From Paracoccus benzoatiresistens (GTDB lineage Bacteria > Pseudomonadota > Alphaproteobacteria > Rhodobacterales > Rhodobacteraceae): a stretch of 36,518 bases of DNA. The stretch is taken from contig NZ_JAPTYD010000036.1 of NCBI RefSeq assembly GCF_026913015.1, forward strand, positions 1 to 36,518. Reading direction: 5' to 3'. Numbering within the stretch: position 1 is the stretch's first letter; every line of letters begins with the position of its first letter. The notes beneath the pieces were generated by a model. The model was not told the DNA's origin. It saw only the letters and a program-made list of their open reading frames with translations, and did not search any database. This document shows positions 32,267 to 36,518 of the stretch, piece by piece. Both the position numbers and the translations under genes were made by a program.

Positions 32267-32986
32267 CTACGCGGACGCCGACCCGGTTGCCGCGATACCC
32301 GTTTCGGCCAAGGTGGCCTCTATTTCTTCGGCCACCTGGTGCTGCAGCGCCCAGATGTAGTCGTCATGGATGCCATGTTCGGCAAGGCCGCGGACCGTGC
32401 GCAGAAGATACTCCGCCCCCGATCCCGCGGCACCGGCGGCGCGCGCAAGCCGGTGCGCCTGTTCCCGGATCGTCAGCCGCGCTGTCTGGGTTCCCACCGG
32501 GTCCGCGTAGAAGGTCAGGGCTTCCTCGCGGCCGCTATCGGTATCAACGGCGATCCAGCAGGCATTGGCGGTCAGTTCATGGGCGACAAGCTCGCGCTTG
32601 AGAATGGCGCGCAGCGACTCGGTCTCGGTCCCCTCGGCAATGTCCAGCACCAGGCCCTCGCATTGACCGCCCGAAGCAAGGGCAAGCATGAGCCCCGGCC
32701 GCTCGGGCGAGCCGCGGAAATGGTCGAGCGAGATCGAGAAGCTGCGATGCCACCCGACGGCCGTGGCGCGGCGTCGCGCCTGCACGGCAAAGCCGGGATT
32801 CCAGATCAGCGAGCCATAGGCAAAGATCGGAACCGGCCGTGGCCGTCCCCGGGTCAAATCCTCGGCGAGGCTGTCGAGATCGGCGTCCTCGAGCATCCGC
32901 CAGCGTGGATCGTGCAGCGGCCCCTCGACCGAGGGTATCTGGGCAACATGAGTGTCGGAGAGGACAATGGGGCAGGGCTTGGCCAT
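32267..32986 (-). CDS. ChaC-like gamma-glutamylcyclotransferase
   Basis: A 239-residue cytosolic protein of the ChaC family, which cleaves glutathione to 5-oxoproline and Cys-Gly. The family's PVPIFAYGSLIWNPGF is at about 51-66 (YGSL glycine/serine loop at 57-60), followed by GWHRSFSISLDHFRGSPERP, GLMLALASGGQCEGLVLDI and the conserved YLLRTVRGLAEHGIHDDYIW end. The ATG at 32986 is preceded by AAGGA at five bases; a TTG directly before it is less well spaced. The gene is intact although it lies 178 bases upstream of the decayed operon on the same strand, so it marks the edge of the decay. A link to sulfur recycling is possible but unproven. Confidence 0.87.
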   Translation of the reverse strand: MAKPCPIVLSDTHVAQIPSVEGPLHDPRWRMLEDADLDSLAEDLTRGRPRPVPIFAYGSLIWNPGFAVQARRRATAVGWHRSFSISLDHFRGSPERPGLMLALASGGQCEGLVLDIAEGTETESLRAILKRELVAHELTANACWIAVDTDSGREEALTFYADPVGTQTARLTIREQAHRLARAAGAAGSGAEYLLRTVRGLAEHGIHDDYIWALQHQVAEEIEATLAETGIAATGSASA

Positions 32987-32989
32987 CAA

Positions 32990-33434
32990 ATTCCTTCGGG
33001 TGCGGCAATCGTTTCCTGCAATGTGGGTGCTATCAGGACGAGGTCAATCACGGAAGCCCCCTCCGTTTCCATCCTGACCTTCGGACACGACCTTCGCATC
33101 GCTGCCGCTCCAGGTCGGGAGCGTGAAGGCCTCTCTCTCCACGATTTGCCTGCGGACGCGGATGGCGAACAGGAAGGCGCATGAAATCCAAGGCACCGCA
33201 GGACGCACCGCGGGGTTTCCTGATGGACGGCCGCGATGAGCAGGCGTAGCCTTTCCGGAGGGACCTCGCACAGCTTCACGGGTGGTCCACGTCCCATCTC
33301 CAGCGGCATCGGGGAGGGTCATGCTTCGGATCCGACACGCCGTCCGGCGGGGATGCTGACGCCCTGAACATTTCCCGCCTGCGGCCGCCATCCGATCCGC
33401 CTTTCCCGGGTCGGAAGCATTCAGGGGGCTTGCG
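32990..33434. other. Intergenic stretch between ChaC and the small protein gene
   Basis: No supported gene. A 22-codon frame at 33181-33249 has a GGAAGG upstream but no recognisable product. Longer minus-strand frames lack coding character. The region is mildly less biased in codon positions than its neighbours, so old coding remnants cannot be excluded. Confidence 0.4.
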
Positions 33435-33767
33435 ATGGAAAACGAATACATCGAGCTTTTGACGGTCGACGAGTCCGAGCAGGTCAAGACCATCGCTGGT
33501 GGCCTGGGCTACGACACGATCTCCTCCTGCATCAGGGCCACAACACTGTCCAGCGGAAATTCCCAGATGATCACGGGCGACGAGGAGAGGGACTATCTTC
33601 ACACACGTATCGAAGCCTCGGCTTGGACGCCTGTCACTGCGATGGCAATCGGCAACTTCGGCAGCGCGGGTGGTGCCGAGAACGATTCCGTGGATGCCAG
33701 TCTGTGGGCAGTAGCTTATGGCGGCAAGGCCAGTGTCGTCGGCGCCGCCGCGAACAGCCCCGCATAG
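33435..33767 (+). CDS. Small hypothetical protein with double-glycine-like leader
   Basis: A 110-residue protein, not recognised as a known family. AGGGGG lies six bases before the ATG. The first 23 residues (IELLTVDESEQVKTIAGG within them) look like a double-glycine leader: acidic, with hydrophobic residues at -7 and -4 (Val17, Ile20) before Gly22-Gly23. The remainder is rich in Ser, Thr, Gly and Ala, has a single cysteine, and ends in a glycine/alanine-rich stretch (AVAYGGKASVVGAAANSPA). That could be a secreted peptide or bacteriocin-like precursor. No peptidase-containing ABC exporter, modifying enzyme or immunity gene is next to it, so the idea stays tentative. Base use is more A-rich than its neighbours. 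Confidence 0.6.
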   Translation: MENEYIELLTVDESEQVKTIAGGLGYDTISSCIRATTLSSGNSQMITGDEERDYLHTRIEASAWTPVTAMAIGNFGSAGGAENDSVDASLWAVAYGGKASVVGAAANSPA

Positions 33768-33918
33768 TCCGCCATCCTCGTCCCCATCAAAGATGATGCC
33801 GCAATGCGGGAAATCGCATCCACCCTACCGCTCATCCTTGGCATGTGCCAAATCCTGGGTGGCGTTGTGATTGCAGAAGCAGACATTCGACAAACGCCAA
33901 CCCACGATGAGAGGCAAG

Positions 33919-34761
33919 ATGCCAGAACTGCCGTTCCAACAGGTCGATGTGTTTTCGTCAGAGCCGTTCAAGGGAAACCCGGTCGCGGTGGTGATCGGCG
34001 CGGACGATCTGTCCGATCGCCAGATGGCCGATTTCGCGAAGTGGACGAATCTGAGTGAGACGACCTTCGTGCTTACGCCGACGACGCCCCAGGCCGACTA
34101 CCGCGTCCGCATCTTCACGCAGGTGGGCGAGCTTCCCTTTGCCGGTCATCCGACGTTGGGCACCTGCCATGCCTGGCTGACGAACGGAGGCACGCCGCGC
34201 GGTGACGCGATCATGCAGGAATGCGGGGTGGGGCTTGTGCCGGTGCGGCGCCAGCAGGAACGGCTGGCCTTTGCCGCGCCGGCCCTGCTGCGCTCGGGTC
34301 CGCTGGATGAGGCCCTGCTGGTCCGTATCGCAAAGGGCCTGGGGATCGAGCAGAGCAGCATCCTTCATGCCCGGTGGGCCGACAACGGCCCCGGCTGGAT
34401 CGCTGTTCAGCTCGGCTCGAAGGCCGAGGTTCTCGCGCTCGATCCCGACTATGCCGCCCTCAGCGATCTCAAGATCGGCGTGGTGGGAGCCTGGGATGCG
34501 GCGCAGGATGGCCCGGAGGCGCAGTTCGAGGTTCGCGCCTTTGCCATGGGCGTGGGCGTCAAGGAGGACCCCGTGACCGGCAGCCTGAATGCCGCTCTCG
34601 GGCAATGGCTGATCGGGAGCGGCCGCGCACCCCGGTCCTATGTTGCCAGCCAGGGCACGGCCCTTGGTCGGGCCGGACGGGTCCACGTGGACCAGATCGG
34701 GGATGACATCTGGATCGGCGGGGTCACCAGGACAAACATCAGCGGAAGGGTAAGCTTTTGA
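33919..34761 (+). CDS. PhzF-family isomerase/epimerase
   Basis: A 280-residue protein of the PhzF (diaminopimelate-epimerase fold) family. It has QVDVFSSEPFKGNPVAVVIG (8-27), NLSETTFVL with the catalytic Glu47, FTQVGELPFAGHPTLGTCHA (66-85) and the second-lobe GVGVKEDPVTGSLNAALGQW. PhzF itself isomerises a phenazine precursor, but most members have other or unknown substrates and no phenazine genes are present here. AGAGG lies four bases before the ATG at 33919; an ATG four codons earlier lacks a site. It is convergent with the following LysR gene. Confidence 0.88.
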   Translation: MPELPFQQVDVFSSEPFKGNPVAVVIGADDLSDRQMADFAKWTNLSETTFVLTPTTPQADYRVRIFTQVGELPFAGHPTLGTCHAWLTNGGTPRGDAIMQECGVGLVPVRRQQERLAFAAPALLRSGPLDEALLVRIAKGLGIEQSSILHARWADNGPGWIAVQLGSKAEVLALDPDYAALSDLKIGVVGAWDAAQDGPEAQFEVRAFAMGVGVKEDPVTGSLNAALGQWLIGSGRAPRSYVASQGTALGRAGRVHVDQIGDDIWIGGVTRTNISGRVSF

Positions 34762-34908
34762 GAGTCGGGGCGATCCGGGTAGCCACTTCGGCAGCCGGAC
34801 CCGGTGGGCAGGCCATGCGCGGGGAAACCCGGCTTTTCGCAGGCAAGCCCCTGCCGGGCGGACGCGTCGCGGATATGCAGGTCCACAGGTGACTTCGACC
34901 TAACCGGG

Positions 34909-35871
34909 CTATTGGCCAGGCTGGTCGGTGCCCGCGTGATCCCCCGTCCGCGCACCAGAGGCCGTCAGCTCCGCCTCGCACAGCGCCATGAAGCGCGCCG
35001 CCACATGCGACAGCGCCCGCCGCGCCGGCCAGATCAACGAGATCCGTCGCGCAAGCCGCAGGTCCGCGACCTTCAGGAACACCAGGCGCGGATCGTCGAA
35101 CAGCAGGGCGGCCTTTTGGGGAAGCAGCCCCACCCCGATGCCCGCGCGGATCAGGCAAAGCTGCCCGAAGGTCGAGGCGACGCGCAGCGGCCCGCTTTTC
35201 AGCGGCGGGGGCAGGTCGGGCGCATCGGCCAGCAGGCGGGCGGTGCCCGCGCCCTCGTCCAGATGGATCAGGGTGGCCGGGTCGATCTCGGCCAGCCGGG
35301 GCGGGCGGCCCAGCCGGGTCAGGGGATGATCCACGGGAACCACAAGGCCGATGGGATCGCACGCAATCTCGCGCATCTCCAGCATGGGCGAGGTGCTGGA
35401 ATAGCCAGCGACCGCCAGGTCAAGGTCGCCATCCGCGACCATCCGCGCCAGATCCTCGGCGGGGCCGTCGTGCAGGCGCACCGCGATTGCCGGATGATCG
35501 GCGCGAAAGCGGCGGAGCGCGGGTGCGACCAGACCCCCAATGGTCGAGGGCGAGGCGCCAAGCGCAAGCCGCCCGCGTCCCAGATCCGCGCTTTCCTGCA
35601 AGCGTTCCAGCGCATGGTCCAGCGCCTCCAGCGCGGGGCGCGTTTCGTCCAGGAACTCCAGCCCGGCTCCGGTCAGTTGTGGCGGGCGCATGCGGCGGTC
35701 GAACAGCGGCACGCCCGCGCTTTCCTCGAGCTGGCGAATGGTCTCGGTCAGGGCCGAGGGCACGACGCCCAGCCGGTCGGCGGCGCGCGCGAACGATCCT
35801 TCAGCCCGAATGGCGTGGAGCGCGCGCAAATGGCGCAGGTTCATGTTCGTGTTTTGCGAATTAATCTTCAT
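34909..35871 (-). CDS. LysR-family regulator divergent to the D-2-hydroxyglutarate dehydrogenase gene
   Basis: A LysR-type regulator of about 320 residues. The helix-turn-helix is near residues 12-70 (NLRHLRALHAIRAEGSFARA, then LGVVPSALTETIRQLEESAG) and the effector domain follows (LGRGRLALGASPSTIGGLVA, then ICLAR-like end segments). The start is uncertain: ATG at 35871 has AGAAGG only two bases away, GTG at 35874 is directly before it, and ATG at 35844 (MNLRHLRALH) has no ribosome-binding site but begins the conserved domain. About 80 bases separate it from the divergent dehydrogenase, its likely target; the AT-rich gap (35870-35905) suits promoters for both. D-2-hydroxyglutarate is a possible ligand, inferred from this context. 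Confidence 0.85.
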   Translation of the reverse strand: MKINSQNTNMNLRHLRALHAIRAEGSFARAADRLGVVPSALTETIRQLEESAGVPLFDRRMRPPQLTGAGLEFLDETRPALEALDHALERLQESADLGRGRLALGASPSTIGGLVAPALRRFRADHPAIAVRLHDGPAEDLARMVADGDLDLAVAGYSSTSPMLEMREIACDPIGLVVPVDHPLTRLGRPPRLAEIDPATLIHLDEGAGTARLLADAPDLPPPLKSGPLRVASTFGQLCLIRAGIGVGLLPQKAALLFDDPRLVFLKVADLRLARRISLIWPARRALSHVAARFMALCEAELTASGARTGDHAGTDQPGQ

Positions 35872-35949
35872 CACCTTCTATTTTTATGAAGGTTGGATTT
35901 GTGGTTCAACAGCTTTCGTGCTTCAACAGGAATAGCCTGAAAGATCGTC

Positions 35950-36518
35950 ATGCCAGCCAGCCAGCCAGGCCAATCCTTGACCGACGCCCTGCGCGCCGCC
36001 GGCTTCCGGGGCGAGATCGAGACGGACAGCGCACTGCGTGCGGCGATGTCCACCGACAATTCGGTCTATCAGATCACCCCCGACCTGATCGCCGCCCCCT
36101 GCGACGGACAGGATGTGGTGCGCGCGCTGGCTGCACTCGAGGCGCCTGCCTTTGCCGATGTCGCGCTGACCGCGCGCGGCGGCGGCACCGGAACGAACGG
36201 GCAAAGCCTGAACCGCGGGCTGGTCCTGGACATGCGGCGGCACATGAACCGGGTGCTGGAGATCAACGCGACCGAGGGCTGGGCGGATGTGGAGCCGGGC
36301 GTGGTGCTGGACGCGCTGAACGACGCTCTGCGCCCGCATGGCTGGTTCTTTGCGCCCGAAACCTCGACTTCGACGCGCTGCACCATCGGGGGCATGGTCT
36401 CGACCGACGCGTCGGGCAAGGGGTCGCGGATCTATGGAAAAACCTCGGACAATATCCTGGGGCTGGAGATCGCACGCCCGCAGGGGCTTTTGTCGAGCCT
36501 TGCGCCCACGCCGGATTG
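35950..36518 (+). CDS. ydiJ: YdiJ-type FAD-linked D-2-hydroxyglutarate dehydrogenase, N-terminal part
   Basis: The first 189 residues of a large (about 1000-residue in E. coli YdiJ) flavin/iron-sulfur dehydrogenase that runs off the window. It closely follows YdiJ: AMSTDNSVYQITPD, then LTARGGGTGTNGQSLNRGLV with the FAD pyrophosphate loop, LDMRRHMNRVLEINATEGW, and WFFAPETSTSTRCTIGGMVS followed by DASGKGSRIYGKTSDNILG. YdiJ and its Pseudomonas counterpart oxidise D-2-hydroxyglutarate to 2-oxoglutarate. The ATG at 35950 is the first start after the gap; its ribosome-binding site is weak (AAAGA). In this window it would complete the route begun by HglS. Confidence 0.85.
   Translation, partial: MPASQPGQSLTDALRAAGFRGEIETDSALRAAMSTDNSVYQITPDLIAAPCDGQDVVRALAALEAPAFADVALTARGGGTGTNGQSLNRGLVLDMRRHMNRVLEINATEGWADVEPGVVLDALNDALRPHGWFFAPETSTSTRCTIGGMVSTDASGKGSRIYGKTSDNILGLEIARPQGLLSSLAPTPD

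Noticed and set aside
33181..33249. 22-codon open frame with GGAAGG upstream
   Set aside because: Charged, short and without any recognisable feature; the ribosome-binding-site match alone is not enough.
1..36518. CRISPR arrays, tRNA or rRNA genes, and prophage or plasmid modules
   Set aside because: No regularly spaced repeats, no tRNA-like cloverleaf, no rRNA sequence and no phage or replication genes were recognised on either strand by reading; a dedicated search could still find a small RNA.

Overview
The window looks like a chromosomal segment of an alphaproteobacterium of the Rhodobacteraceae, most like Paracoccus. The signs are high GC, coding bias to G/C at third positions, a ketolase/hydroxylase pair (crtW, crtZ) of the kind found in astaxanthin-forming Paracoccus, a Psd/PssA/PmtA route to phosphatidylcholine, and many TRAP transporters. 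The genus is an inference; there is no rRNA or tRNA in view.

Layout. Bases 1-967: the end of a damaged IS3-family element that has cut off the 5' part of an aldose 1-epimerase gene. 991-6175: a minus-strand lysine-catabolism operon (hglS, then an AmaB/ALDH7-type dehydrogenase, then an aminotransferase) with a divergent LysR regulator. 6385-7634: crtW-crtZ. 7748-10899: a TAXI-type TRAP transporter (receptor plus fused permease), minus strand. 11148-11705: a putative glycolipid-binding protein. 11793-16622: a LysR gene divergent from a TRAP small/large permease, amidohydrolase and TRAP receptor operon. 17132-19197: psd-pssA-pmtA. 19489-22837: a 7-alpha-hydroxysteroid-dehydrogenase-like SDR, a second SDR and an AlgE-type outer-membrane barrel with an N-terminal POTRA-like segment. 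22883-24847: a BCCT (choline/betaine) transporter. 25595-27052: an Na+/H+ antiporter-like permease. 27419-32088: a five-gene sulfonate/sulfone-type operon (permease, ATPase, binding protein, flavin monooxygenase, DszC/SfnB-like flavoprotein) in which every gene is broken. 32267-32986: ChaC. 33435-33767: a small protein with a possible double-glycine leader. 33919-34761: PhzF family. 34909-36518: a LysR gene divergent from a YdiJ-type D-2-hydroxyglutarate dehydrogenase that runs off the window.

How the genes fit together. The two ends of the window complement each other. The left operon can take 2-aminoadipate semialdehyde to aminoadipate, 2-oxoadipate and D-2-hydroxyglutarate; the right-edge enzyme would oxidise D-2-hydroxyglutarate to 2-oxoglutarate. 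The phospholipid operon makes phosphatidylserine, then phosphatidylethanolamine, then phosphatidylcholine. The SDR/SDR/barrel operon suggests import and oxidation of a hydroxylated polycyclic or steroid-like compound. The decayed operon carries at least ten frame changes and two large internal deletions in about 4.7 kb, while I noticed no frame change in the other genes except the IS/mutarotase remnant at the left edge; this is the clearest structural anomaly. The best candidates for something undescribed are the POTRA-barrel protein in its SDR operon and the small double-glycine-like protein.
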